A stretch of DNA of 64,000 nucleotides from Cohnella zeiphila. Its GTDB lineage: Bacteria; Bacillota; Bacilli; Paenibacillales; Paenibacillaceae. The notes beneath the pieces are model-generated. The model ran no database searches, was not told where the DNA came from, and was given only the letters and a program-made list of their open reading frames with translations. This document shows positions 9,233-17,534 of the stretch, piece after piece (the stretch's first letter is position 1; every line of letters starts with the position of its first letter). A program made the translations under genes and the position numbers. The DNA lies in NCBI RefSeq assembly GCF_014212055.1, contig NZ_JACJVO010000028.1:124001-188000 (forward strand), read 5' to 3'.

Positions 9233-9915
9233 AAAAAATATTGATCGTCGAAGACGAGCGGCTGATCGCGGAATTGCAAAGGGATTATCTGGAGATGAGC
9301 GGTTACGGGGTCGAGATTGCCGACAACGGGGAGGTCGGCCTGGAGCTGGCGCTTCAAGAAGACTTCGACCTCGTCATTCTGGACTTGATGCTGCCGAAGA
9401 AGAACGGCTTCGATATTTGCCGCGAGCTGCGCGCGAAGAAGGACATCCCGATTCTGATGGTCACCGCCAAAAAGGAAGATATCGACATGATCCGCGGCTT
9501 GGGACTGGGGGCGGACGATTATATGACGAAGCCGTTCAAGCCGGCCGAGCTCGTCGCCCGGGCCAAGGCGCATCTGACCCGCTACGAACGGCTGGTCGGC
9601 AGCAAGGAGCGGCGGAACGAAGTCCGGATCCGCGGCTTGCTGATCGATGCGGACGCGCGCCGGGTATTCAAGAATAAACAGGAGATCGTGCTGACGACGA
9701 AGGAGTTCGACCTTCTCTACTTCCTGGCCACCCATCCGAACCGCGTGTTCAGCAAGGACCAGCTGTTCGAGCTGCTATGGGGATTCGACGCGACGGGAGA
9801 CACCCAGACCGTCACCGTTCATATCCGCAAGCTGAGGGAAAAAATCGAGGCGACGCCGGCCGATCCGCAGTGGATCGAGACGGTGTGGGGCGCCGGATAC
9901 CGGTTCAAGCTGTAA
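9229..9915 (+). CDS. OmpR/PhoB family response regulator
   Basis: A 228-residue two-domain regulator. The receiver has the acidic pair at residues 8-9 (VEDE), the phospho-acceptor Asp52 (VILDLMLP) and Lys in MTKPF. The C-terminal winged helix has LTTKEFDLLYFLATHPNRVFS and TVTVHIRKLREK. It is the partner of the kinase upstream. No operator can be assigned. Confidence 0.93.
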   Translation: MKKILIVEDERLIAELQRDYLEMSGYGVEIADNGEVGLELALQEDFDLVILDLMLPKKNGFDICRELRAKKDIPILMVTAKKEDIDMIRGLGLGADDYMTKPFKPAELVARAKAHLTRYERLVGSKERRNEVRIRGLLIDADARRVFKNKQEIVLTTKEFDLLYFLATHPNRVFSKDQLFELLWGFDATGDTQTVTVHIRKLREKIEATPADPQWIETVWGAGYRFKL

Positions 9916-9927
9916 CCGTCGGGATCC

Positions 9928-10254
9928 CTAATTTCTCGGCGCCCACAGCATGACGGACACGCCGACGATGCAGATCGCCGCTCCCAGCCAGTCGTACCCG
10001 TCGGGAGCCTTCTTGTCGACCAGCCATCCCCATAGCACCGCGAGAACCACGAACACGCCGCCGTATGCGGCATAGACGCGCCCGAACGAAGGGAATTTTT
10101 GCAGCGTCGGAATGATGCCGTACACGATCAGGACAAGGGCGCCGGCGATTCCGAACCAGAGAGGCTTTGACTCGCGCAGCCACAACCAGATCAGATAGCC
10201 TCCGCCGATCTCGGCGAGTCCGGCAAGCGTAAAAATGACGATGGCCAGAAGCAT
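9928..10254 (-). CDS. YnfA/UPF0060 family small membrane protein
   Basis: A 108-residue protein with four predicted helices, the standard length for this family. The start is ATG 10254 behind AAGGAGGAG; a longer frame to 10296 lacks a ribosome-binding site. The conserved LAEIGGGYLIW, GRVYAAYGGVFV and GVSVMLWAPR segments are typical. The family is related to small multidrug-resistance-type exporters, but its substrate is not established here. It is monocistronic and convergent with the response-regulator gene, 13 bp apart. Confidence 0.88.
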   Translation of the reverse strand: MLLAIVIFTLAGLAEIGGGYLIWLWLRESKPLWFGIAGALVLIVYGIIPTLQKFPSFGRVYAAYGGVFVVLAVLWGWLVDKKAPDGYDWLGAAICIVGVSVMLWAPRN

Positions 10255-10311
10255 GTGCGTCTCCTCCTTGAGCAGTCCGTCCCTACTTGCAACCATGCGG
10301 AAGATGCTCCT

Positions 10312-10340
10312 ATATTAGGTTTGAATAGCGCTGTTGTCAA
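10312..10340 (-). promoter_or_regulatory. SigA promoter of the YnfA gene
   Basis: On the minus strand a consensus TTGACA (10340-10335) is 17 bp from TAATAT (10317-10312). It lies about 58 bp upstream of the ATG at 10254. Confidence 0.72.
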
Positions 10341-10405
10341 TTTTCGGCGAAATCGGCAGGGAACCGCCGTCTGATTGTAATCTTTCTGATTTGGAACCGT
10401 TTCTA

Positions 10406-10414
10406 TGATATAAT
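10406..10414 (+). promoter_or_regulatory. Extended -10 promoter for the fetA-fetB-like operon
   Basis: TG-A-TATAAT (10406-10414) is a perfect extended -10 and no good -35 is needed. It gives a leader of about 165 nt before ATG 10586. The interval 10255-10585 contains only this promoter, the divergent ynfA promoter and the leader elements. Confidence 0.55.
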
Positions 10415-10460
10415 GTCGTCATCCGCGGCATCCGCCGTGTCCCGCCCGTTGAGATACTTG

Positions 10461-10526
10461 CGGAACGTTCGGATGGTCAAACGGCGCAACGTTCCGATTC
10501 CGGAGGCGTCCCGAACGCTTCTTTTT
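10461..10526 (+). promoter_or_regulatory. Possible attenuator in the leader of the FetAB-like exporter
   Basis: CGGAACGTT (10461-10469) is the exact reverse complement of AACGTTCCG (10488-10496). A second hairpin, AGGCGT (10504-10509) with ACGCTT (10515-10520, one G-U pair), is followed by CTTTTTG and resembles a weak terminator. A third copy, GGAACGTTCC (10576-10585), abuts the start codon and overlaps the ribosome-binding region. Alternative pairing between copies could control read-through; this is inference. Confidence 0.35.
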
Positions 10527-10585
10527 GTCATGCCAGTTTCTGTGCATCGCTGCCAACTGATAGGTTCGGAGAGGAGGAACGTTCC

Positions 10586-11332
10586 ATGGAGCCGATCCTC
10601 GCATTGGATCGCCTGTCCAAATCGATCCCGGAATCGGGGAGAAGCTTGTTCGCGAACGTGAGCGCGCAAGTCGCGGCGGGAGACCGGATCGCCGTTCTGG
10701 GCGCTTCCGGGCAAGGGAAGAGCACGCTGCTCAAGGTGCTGTCGCTGCTGGTCGGCGCCGACCGGGGCGATATTCGGCTCGAGGGCAAATCGTTCGAACA
10801 ATGGGAGCCGAAGGATTGGCGCTCGAAGGTCGTCTACTTCTCCCAGCAGCCGTATATGCTTCCGGGGACGATCGAATCGAATATGACCGCCGTCAGCAGG
10901 CTTCATCGCCGGGAATTCGATCGGAGACTGGCGGAGGAGCTGCTCTCCAAGCTGGGATTGGGCCGCTTGGACTGGAGCAAGGAGGCCGAAACCTTGTCCG
11001 GAGGCGAGAAGCAGAGAGTCGCCTTGGCCCGAGGTCTGCTGCTGAAGCCCGACATCCTGCTGCTGGACGAAACGACGGCTTCCTTGGACGCGAACAGCAA
11101 GGCGCTCGCGGAGGAGACGCTCCTCGAATGGCACCGGCGGGAAGGCAGCGCGGCAATATGGGTGACCCACGACCCGGAGCAAGCCCGCCGAATGTCCGAG
11201 CGGATCTGGTTCTTGTCGGACGGCAAGCTGCAGGAGGATACGGCGGCCGAATCCTTTTTCGAGCATCCCGTCACCGCCGCCGCGCGCGCCTATTTGCGGT
11301 TGCCGGAGGGAGGACCGTCTTCATGTCCCTGA
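10586..11332 (+). CDS. ABC transporter ATP-binding protein, FetA/YbbL-like
   Basis: A 248-residue ATPase starting at ATG 10586 behind GAGAGGAGG. Walker A is GASGQGKST, the signature is TLSGGEKQR, Walker B is DILLLDETTASLD, and the H-loop is WVTHD. The downstream gene, overlapping by 10 bp, is a FetB-type permease, and the pair resembles E. coli FetA-FetB. That pair was proposed to export iron and to help against peroxide stress. Specificity here is by analogy only. Confidence 0.85.
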   Translation: MEPILALDRLSKSIPESGRSLFANVSAQVAAGDRIAVLGASGQGKSTLLKVLSLLVGADRGDIRLEGKSFEQWEPKDWRSKVVYFSQQPYMLPGTIESNMTAVSRLHRREFDRRLAEELLSKLGLGRLDWSKEAETLSGGEKQRVALARGLLLKPDILLLDETTASLDANSKALAEETLLEWHRREGSAAIWVTHDPEQARRMSERIWFLSDGKLQEDTAAESFFEHPVTAAARAYLRLPEGGPSSCP

Positions 11333-12081
11333 CGGCTCTCGGGTTTACGCTTGTGTTTGTCGCCGTCGCCCTGTTTATCTCCATGTGGCAGAAGCTGGGG
11401 CTGGAAAAGGACCTGTTCGTCGGAACGATCCGGTCCGCCGTGCAATTGCTTGCCGTCGGCTATGTGCTCCACTTCGTTTTTCGTTCCGACCGTCCGCTCG
11501 TCGTCATCCCGATTCTATGGATCATGATCGCCGTCGCGACATGGAATGCCGCCAAAAGAGGAACAGGCCTGCGCCGCGTCTGGCTGCGGATCGGAATCTC
11601 CATCTTCGCGACCGAGTTCGTTACGATGGGGCTGCTGCTGGCGCTCGGCATTATTCCGCTCTCGGCCCAGTACGTCATCCCGATCAGCGGCATGACGATC
11701 GGCAACGCCATGGTCGTGTCCAGCTTATTCCTCAACCAGATGAAGCGGGAGATCGCTTCGGCCAGAGGAGAGGTGGAGACGCTGCTGTCGCTCGGAGCGA
11801 CCCCACGGCAGGCGATCCACGACCTGCTGAAAAGAGCGGCGAAATCCAGCATGATCCCCACGATCGACGGGATGAAAACGGTCGGGATCGTCCAGCTCCC
11901 GGGGATGATGACCGGCATGATCGTCGCGGGAGCGAGTCCGTTGGAAGCGGTCCGATATCAGATTCTGATCATGTTCGCGTTCGCTTCTTCCGCGGCCTTG
12001 ACGAGCATTCTGCTCAGCATGCTGACCTACCGCCTCTGGTTCACGAAGCGGCACGCCCTGGACGGGAACGGCGCGCTTTGA
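11323..12081 (+). CDS. ABC transporter permease, FetB/YbbM (UPF0014) family
   Basis: A 252-residue membrane protein with about seven helices. ATG 11323 follows GGAGGGAGG and lies inside the end of the ATPase gene, a sign of coupled translation. Family landmarks are GTIRSAVQLLAVGYVL, PISGMTIGNAMVV, and GATPRQAI followed by LPGMMTGMIVAGASPLEAV. It is the partner of the FetA-like ATPase. The stop codon directly abuts the stop of the convergent MocR gene with no spacer. Confidence 0.87.
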   Translation: MSLTALGFTLVFVAVALFISMWQKLGLEKDLFVGTIRSAVQLLAVGYVLHFVFRSDRPLVVIPILWIMIAVATWNAAKRGTGLRRVWLRIGISIFATEFVTMGLLLALGIIPLSAQYVIPISGMTIGNAMVVSSLFLNQMKREIASARGEVETLLSLGATPRQAIHDLLKRAAKSSMIPTIDGMKTVGIVQLPGMMTGMIVAGASPLEAVRYQILIMFAFASSAALTSILLSMLTYRLWFTKRHALDGNGAL

Positions 12082-13422
12082 TTATGTCCGGTTCATTCGC
12101 CGGATCTCCTCGAAGACGGCGGCGATCCCCGCGTCGATGCCCGATTCCTCCACGCGCGTCACGCTGAGCTGCAGGAAAGAACGCTTCGCAAACCCGGGCA
12201 GGAAGCACGCGTCTCCCCCCTTGACCACAATCTTCCGGCGGGCGAGGCGGTCGACCAGCGCCGGGAGACGATACGAGTCCGGAAGGACGAGATGGGTGTG
12301 CGTTCCGGCTTCGACCCGCGGGTAACTTACGTCCGGCGCATCGCAACAGGCATCGAGGGCGCGGTTCAGCCGCTGCAGCCTGCCGCGGTAAGTGGCCGAT
12401 ATTTTGCGCTTGCGCCGCGCGAACATGCCGCTCTGGATATATAGCTCCAGCGCCGCCTGCGAGAGCATCGAGCTGTCGATATCGGAGAACCGCTTGTGCA
12501 AGCCGAACGTCTTCCGCAGTTCCGGAGGAAGAACCGCCACTCCGACGCGCAGCCCCGGGAACAGCATTTTGGAATAGCTCTTCACATAGACGACGCGGGA
12601 GGATCCGTACGCATAGATCGGATCCGACTTCGGATCGGTCTCCAGATCCGCCAGATAATCGTCTTCCACGACGTAAACCCCATAGCGTTCGGCCAGCTCG
12701 GCGATCGCTTTTTTGGTGCGGGTGTCGTAGGAGGTGCCAAGCGGATTCTGAAACCGGGGAATCGTATAGAAAAACTTGATGTCCCCGGTCTTAAACAGCG
12801 ACTCCAGCTCGTCAAGATCGATTCCGCGATCCGAACGGGCGATGCCCGCTACGGGAACGCCGTGCAGCTGAAGCAGTTCGAGGAACAGCTGATACGTCGG
12901 CTGCTCCACCAGAACGGTTCGCTTGCCGCTCGGGAACGGCATGATGGACAGGATCGACAGCGCCTGCTGGACGCCGGAGGTGATCGCCAGCCGGTCGGAG
13001 GGCGCGAACACCTGATAGGAGGCCAGGTGCTTGCTGAGCACCGACAGCAGGGAAGGAAGCCCTTGAGACGTACCGTACGTAAACAGATAGCTGCGGTAGC
13101 GGTCGATCGCCTTGTTGATGCAATGCTGGAAGTCCAGGTACGGGAACAGATCCGGGTCCGGCGAGACCGAAGAGAAGTCCAGCGTTTCCGGCTGCGCCGG
13201 CGCTTCCTCCTGCTTGAGCTGGACGGCGAAGTAGCCGCTCTGCGGGACGGAATAGAGCAGATGCCGTCTTTCCAGCTCCGCATACGCGCGAAGGACGGTG
13301 CTCTTGCTGCAGCCGTAGACGGCGGAAGCCTCGCGGATGGAGGGCAGCTTCTGACCGCCGCGCAGCCGGCCGTCTTCGATTCGTTGCTCGATCTCGCTCA
13401 TCAGCTCTTCGTATTTCATCAT
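12082..13422 (-). CDS. MocR-type transcriptional regulator (GntR helix-turn-helix plus aminotransferase domain)
   Basis: A 446-residue fusion. Residues 1-70 form a GntR-type winged helix (LPSIREASAVYGCSKSTVLRAYAELE). The rest is a fold-type I aminotransferase with the PLP Schiff-base Lys in VKSYSKMLFPGLRVG and DDYLADLE earlier. MocR proteins use PLP or an aminated effector to switch neighbouring genes; PdxR is the best-known case. The start ATG-ATG at 13422 is behind AAGGAG. It is divergent from a DMT transporter, a common MocR target arrangement. The target and ligand are not shown by the sequence. Confidence 0.9.
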   Translation of the reverse strand: MMKYEELMSEIEQRIEDGRLRGGQKLPSIREASAVYGCSKSTVLRAYAELERRHLLYSVPQSGYFAVQLKQEEAPAQPETLDFSSVSPDPDLFPYLDFQHCINKAIDRYRSYLFTYGTSQGLPSLLSVLSKHLASYQVFAPSDRLAITSGVQQALSILSIMPFPSGKRTVLVEQPTYQLFLELLQLHGVPVAGIARSDRGIDLDELESLFKTGDIKFFYTIPRFQNPLGTSYDTRTKKAIAELAERYGVYVVEDDYLADLETDPKSDPIYAYGSSRVVYVKSYSKMLFPGLRVGVAVLPPELRKTFGLHKRFSDIDSSMLSQAALELYIQSGMFARRKRKISATYRGRLQRLNRALDACCDAPDVSYPRVEAGTHTHLVLPDSYRLPALVDRLARRKIVVKGGDACFLPGFAKRSFLQLSVTRVEESGIDAGIAAVFEEIRRMNRT

Positions 13423-13446
13423 CGCGGGTACGCTCCTTCGCCTTGT

Positions 13447-13460
13447 CTGTACCGGTACAG
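13447..13460. promoter_or_regulatory. Candidate MocR operator palindrome
   Basis: A perfect 14-bp palindrome CTGTACCGGTACAG lies 25 bp upstream of the MocR start, in the divergent region shared with the DMT transporter gene. It is the obvious autoregulatory site, but no second repeat was found. Confidence 0.4.
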
Positions 13461-13600
13461 TTCGGGAATATTGGAGTGGAAGGAAGACGAAACTTCCCTT
13501 ATGCTGGATTCAGAAGCCGGCCGGCTCGATCCGTCCCGTGAGAAAATGCGCGACCCCGGGTAGCACTCACGCAGGACATGTCGGAAAGAAGGGGCGCATC

Positions 13601-14554
13601 TTGTCGAAAAATAACGGTACGGTCTACCTAATGGCACTATTATACTCGATAATTATCGGATTTGCCTTCCTGACTTCCAAATTGGCGCTGCGATACGCCG
13701 ATCCGATCGATCTGCTGGCGTACCGGTTCGCGTTGTCGTATTTCGCGCTGACGATCGCGATTCGCGCCGGATGGGTCCGGATACCGAAGCGAGAGAAAAA
13801 AGAGAAGAGGCTGCCGCTGCTGGGGATCAGCCTCATGTACCCGACCTTGTTCTTCGGCTTTCAGACGTTCGGCTTGACCGCGGCGACGACGTCGGGGGCC
13901 GGCATCTTCTCGGCCACCACCCCCGTGTTCGCGCTGCTGCTGGGTGCGCTTCTGCTCAAAGAGAAAAGCAACGCGCTGCAAAAGCTATCGGTCGCCGTGT
14001 CGGTCGGCGGTCTGGCGTTCATGAGCGCCGCTTCTGGCGATTCCTTGCAAGGGACGACCGCGACCGGCGCGACGCTCCTGCTGCTGTCGGCGCTGTCGCT
14101 CGCCGTCTATGGCGTGCTGGCCCGCATGCTGCGGAATTCGTATTCCGCCGTGCAGATCAGTCACGCCATGATGCGGACCGGCGTCGTCATCTTCACGCTT
14201 CTCGCGCTGATTCGCCACGCCGTGAACGGAACGATGCCCGATCTGTTCGCTCCGCTGGGCGAACCGGGCTTCTGGCTCCCGCTGCTTTATATCAGCCTGA
14301 TGACCACGCTCGTCTCGTCCTGGCTGTCCAATGCCGTGCTTGCCCGGCTGGAAGCGTTCAAAGTGAGCTTGTTCGTCAACCTGGGCAATATGATCTCGAT
14401 CGCTTCGGGCGTGCTGCTGATGAACGATCATTGGAGCTCCGCGCAAACCGTCGGCACGGCCTGCTTGCTTGCCGGCGTCATCGGAGCCAACTCCCGAAGC
14501 CTGAAGCGCCGTCTGCCCGCCAAACCCGTTGCCAAAGGAGTCGATCTCGGATGA
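13601..14554 (+). CDS. EamA/DMT family transporter
   Basis: A 317-residue drug/metabolite transporter with ten predicted helices in two EamA repeats (first about 10-140, second about 155-300). The start chosen is TTG 13601 behind AAGAAGGGG (13588-13594); ATG 13631 is an alternative. It is divergent from a MocR regulator and overlaps the next gene by four bases (ATGA). DMT proteins next to MocR genes often export amino acids or related metabolites; the substrate is unknown. Confidence 0.86.
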   Translation: MSKNNGTVYLMALLYSIIIGFAFLTSKLALRYADPIDLLAYRFALSYFALTIAIRAGWVRIPKREKKEKRLPLLGISLMYPTLFFGFQTFGLTAATTSGAGIFSATTPVFALLLGALLLKEKSNALQKLSVAVSVGGLAFMSAASGDSLQGTTATGATLLLLSALSLAVYGVLARMLRNSYSAVQISHAMMRTGVVIFTLLALIRHAVNGTMPDLFAPLGEPGFWLPLLYISLMTTLVSSWLSNAVLARLEAFKVSLFVNLGNMISIASGVLLMNDHWSSAQTVGTACLLAGVIGANSRSLKRRLPAKPVAKGVDLG

Positions 14555-15401
14555 AAATCGTCATAGCCGGCGCAACCGGCGCCATCGGCCAGTCGCTGGT
14601 CCCGATGCTTATCGCGGAAGGACATGAGGTTGTCGGCTTTACCCGCCAAGCGGCCAAAGCGAACTTGCTGAAGGCGCAAGGGGCGGAAGCCGTCGTTCTC
14701 GATATTTTCGACCGCGAGGCGGTCCATTCGGCCGTCGCGGAAGCGAAGCCGGACGCGGTCATTCATCAGTTGACGTCGCTCGGCGAGCGCAACTTCGCGG
14801 ACAACTCCCGCATTCGGATCGAAGGCACGCGCCATCTCGTCGACGCTTCCCTGGCCGCTGGCGTCCGCCGGATGATCGCCCAGAGCATCTCCTGGGCGTA
14901 TGCGCCCGGCGAAGGACCGGCCCGGGAGGACGAGCCGCTCGACCTCGGCGCGCCCGCTCCGCGAAGCGGCACGATCCGCGGCGTTCATGCGCTGGAGACG
15001 GCCGTCGCGGAGATGCCGGACGCGGTCGTCCTTCGCTACGGGCTGTTCTACGGGGCGGGCACTTGGTATGCGCCCGACGGGTATATGGCGGAGCAAGTCC
15101 GCCGCGGCGAACTGCCGCGACCGGCGGCGTGTCGTCGTTCATCCACGTCGACGACGCGGCCCGAGCGGCGCTGCTCGCCTTGGACTGGCCTTCCGGCGCA
15201 TACAACATCGTCGACGACGAGCCTGCGGCAGGGACGGAGTGGCTGCCGTATTACGCCTCCCTGCTGGGAGCGCCCGAGCCCGCTCGTCAGCCCGGCAGCG
15301 CCAGGGGCGAGCGGGGAGCGATCGCCGGCAAGGCGAAGCGGCTTGGATGGGAGCCTCGATTCGCCAGCTGGCGCGACGGCTTCCGCCGTACGCTGGTATA
15401 A
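14551..15401 (+). pseudogene. NAD-dependent epimerase/dehydratase, interrupted by a frameshift
   Basis: The gene opens with a Rossmann motif, MKIVIAGATGAIGQSL, and reads a short-chain-type epimerase to about nt 15115 (RYGLFYGAGTWYAPDG). The correct protein then continues in another frame as GGVSSFIHVDDAARAALLAL up to 15401. One base appears to be missing near 15116-15120 (CTGCCGCGACC); restoring it gives an intact protein of about 283 residues. It may be a real pseudogene or a sequencing error. ATG 14551 is coupled to the DMT transporter stop and has AAAGGAG upstream. Confidence 0.8.
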
Positions 15402-15424
15402 GCCCGCCGGAGCCCGACATCTCC

Positions 15425-15466
15425 CGAACAGCCGATCCTTCGCGAGGAGGATCGGCTGTTCGTCTT
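15425..15466 (+). terminator. Strong hairpin, probable terminator after the epimerase
   Basis: A perfect 15-bp stem: CGAACAGCCGATCCT (15425-15439) pairs with 15448-15462 over an eight-base loop. The T-tract is poor (TCTTT), so termination efficiency is uncertain. Confidence 0.55.
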
Positions 15467-15484
15467 TGCGAAGCCGCATGGGGA

Positions 15485-15513
15485 TTTACAGAGAATGGGG
15501 ATTTCGATACAGT
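15485..15513 (+). promoter_or_regulatory. SigA promoter for the coiled-coil gene
   Basis: TTTACA (15485-15490), 17 bp, TACAGT (15508-15513), located 37 bp upstream of ATG 15551. Confidence 0.6.
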
Positions 15514-15550
15514 AGGCAGAAGAGAGGAATCGGGAGAAGGAGGACGACGC

Positions 15551-16498
15551 ATGGATGCTTTGGCGGAATGGAACGAGAAGCTGACGCAATGCCGGATGGA
15601 TCTGCAGTTGAAGGAGAAGCGCGAACGAAGGCTGAAGGAGCTGGAGGCGGAAGTCAAGCGTCAGCGGCGAGCCGTCGCGGACGGAGAAGCGGAGCTCGAC
15701 CGAGAGCGGGACGACGTGCGGCAGCTGCGGAAGACGTCGCTGTCCCGGCTTTGGTTCCGAATGGTCGGACAGCTCGACGAACGGCTGAACAAAGAGGAGC
15801 GGGAAGCGGCCGAAGCGGAGCTGAAGCTGGAGACGGCGAGAGCGGCGCTGGGCGCCCTGGAAGCGAGCGCGGCGGAAGCGCGGGAAGCGCTGCGGGAAGT
15901 CGACGGCGCCGGTCGCGAATTCGACCGCATCTTGGAGGAGAAGAAGGCGTGGATTCATCTCTTCGACGAACCGACGAGCCGGCTGCTCGAGCAGCTCGCC
16001 GACGAATCCGCCGACCGGAAGGCGAGATTGCGGGAGATCGACGAGGCCGTCTCCGCCGGCGAACGCGCCCGCACCCGCCTGGACAGCGTGCGGGAGAAGC
16101 TCGGCTCCGCCAAAAACTGGGGCACGTACGACATGCTGGGCGGCGGCATGATCTCGACCGCGATCAAGCACAACCGCATCGACGAAGCGCGAAGCATGAT
16201 GCACGAAGCGCAGCATTCGCTGCGGCTGTTCGAGAAGGAACTGCGGGACCTGAGCTGGACGTCCGGCGCGGGAGACGCGGACATCGGCGGGTTTCTGACG
16301 TTCGCCGACTATTTTTTCGACGGGTTCCTGACCGATTGGATCGTGCAGGGGAGAATCAACGAGGCGCTGGAGAAAACGGACAGCGGGCGGATCGAGCTCG
16401 GCCGCCAGCTGTCGCGGCTGGAGTCGGAAAGGCGAAAGACAATCTCGGAAAGAGACGGGCTGGACGCCCGGTACCGGGAGACGATCGAGCGGCGTTAA
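15551..16498 (+). CDS. Coiled-coil protein of unknown function
   Basis: A 315-residue soluble protein I cannot assign to a family. ATG 15551 follows GGAGAAGGAGG. Residues about 5-130 and 235-315 are highly charged heptad-type coiled coil (Glu/Lys/Arg/Leu/Ala). Between them lies a less repetitive stretch with AKNWGTYDMLGGGMISTAIKH and FADYFFDGFLTDWIVQGRI, which may be a small helical domain. No signal peptide or membrane helix is visible. It has its own promoter and precedes the MsrA-type gene by 31 bp, so the two may be co-transcribed. Confidence 0.75.
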   Translation: MDALAEWNEKLTQCRMDLQLKEKRERRLKELEAEVKRQRRAVADGEAELDRERDDVRQLRKTSLSRLWFRMVGQLDERLNKEEREAAEAELKLETARAALGALEASAAEAREALREVDGAGREFDRILEEKKAWIHLFDEPTSRLLEQLADESADRKARLREIDEAVSAGERARTRLDSVREKLGSAKNWGTYDMLGGGMISTAIKHNRIDEARSMMHEAQHSLRLFEKELRDLSWTSGAGDADIGGFLTFADYFFDGFLTDWIVQGRINEALEKTDSGRIELGRQLSRLESERRKTISERDGLDARYRETIERR

Positions 16499-16529
16499 CG
16501 CAGCGGAGCAAAGCGAAGGAGGCGAGGGA

Positions 16530-17492
16530 ATGGAACGGACGGAAGACGGAATCGAGCTCGCCACGTTCGCAGGCGGCTGCTTCTGGTGCATGGTGAAGCC
16601 GTTCGACCGTTTGCCGGGTATCGTCTCGGTCGTCTCGGGCTATACGGGAGGGCATACGGATCATCCGACCTACGAGGAGGTGGGCACCGAGACGACAGGT
16701 CATGCCGAAGCCGTTCAGATCGCGTTTCGCCCCGACATCTTCCCGTACGAACGGTTGCTCGACTTGTTCTGGCGGCAGATCGACCCGACTGACGAAGGCG
16801 GCCAGTTCAACGATCGGGGCGCTTCCTATCGGACGGCGATCTTCGTTCATAGCGATGAGCAGCGGCGAAAGGCGGAAGCATCCAAGAAGGAGCTGCAGGC
16901 AAGCGGCCGCTTCAAAGGCCGGATCGCGACGGAGATCGTCCCGGCCGGCCCCTTCTATCCCGCCGAGACCGAGCACCAGAACTATTACCTGACGCACCGC
17001 CGCGAATACAATCTCTATCGCGAAGCTTCCGGAAGGGACGAATTCCTCCGCGTTGCTTGGCGCCGACCGGAAGAACGCAAAGAGCTGCGCCGGCGGCTGA
17101 CCGCGCGGCAGTTCGACGTCACCCAGAACGGGGCGGAGGAGGCGCCGTTCGGGAACGAATACTGGGACAACCGCCGCGAAGGGTTGTACGTCGACGTCTT
17201 GAACGGCGACCCGCTGTTTCGGTCGGCCGATCAATACGACGCGGGCGACGGCTGGCCCGCGTTCGCTCGGCCCGTCCACGAAGGCTGGATCCGCCGGGAG
17301 GCGGATCTCCGCCGCGGCGCGGCGCGCACCGCGATTCGCGCCCGGCTGTCGAACGCGTTTCTTGGATTCCTGCTGTTCGACGGACCGGAGCCGGACGGTC
17401 TGCATTACCGGATCTATTCCGCCGCTTTGCGCTTTATCCCGAAGGAACTCCTGGATCTCGAGGAGAACGGGCGTTACTCGGGACTGCTATAG
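16530..17492 (+). CDS. msrA: Peptide methionine sulfoxide reductase MsrA fused to a degenerate MsrB domain
   Basis: A 320-residue fusion. The N-terminal MsrA domain (about 8-165) has the catalytic GCFWC (Cys17, Cys20) and reduces methionine-S-sulfoxide. The C-terminal 140 residues align with MsrB (EYWDN, GLYVDVLNGDPLF, GWPAF, SAALRFIPKE). However, the MsrB catalytic Cys of the RYCINSA-type motif is Arg (HYRIYSA), and the RSRxADSHLGHVF-type motif has become RARLSNAFLGFLLF, losing its His residues. The B domain is therefore very unlikely to reduce methionine-R-sulfoxide and may be structural. The kinase gene follows immediately. Confidence 0.88.
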   Translation: MERTEDGIELATFAGGCFWCMVKPFDRLPGIVSVVSGYTGGHTDHPTYEEVGTETTGHAEAVQIAFRPDIFPYERLLDLFWRQIDPTDEGGQFNDRGASYRTAIFVHSDEQRRKAEASKKELQASGRFKGRIATEIVPAGPFYPAETEHQNYYLTHRREYNLYREASGRDEFLRVAWRRPEERKELRRRLTARQFDVTQNGAEEAPFGNEYWDNRREGLYVDVLNGDPLFRSADQYDAGDGWPAFARPVHEGWIRREADLRRGAARTAIRARLSNAFLGFLLFDGPEPDGLHYRIYSAALRFIPKELLDLEENGRYSGLL

Positions 17493-17534
17493 ATGCCTGC
17501 GAAAAGTCCACGAAACGAGGAGGCGATCCGGTCC

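Noticed and set aside
13771..16596. A 941-codon plus-strand frame spanning the transporter, epimerase and coiled-coil genes
   Set aside because: Only its part at 14551-15115 reads as a real protein (epimerase N terminus). The rest is Arg/Ala-rich out-of-frame sequence.
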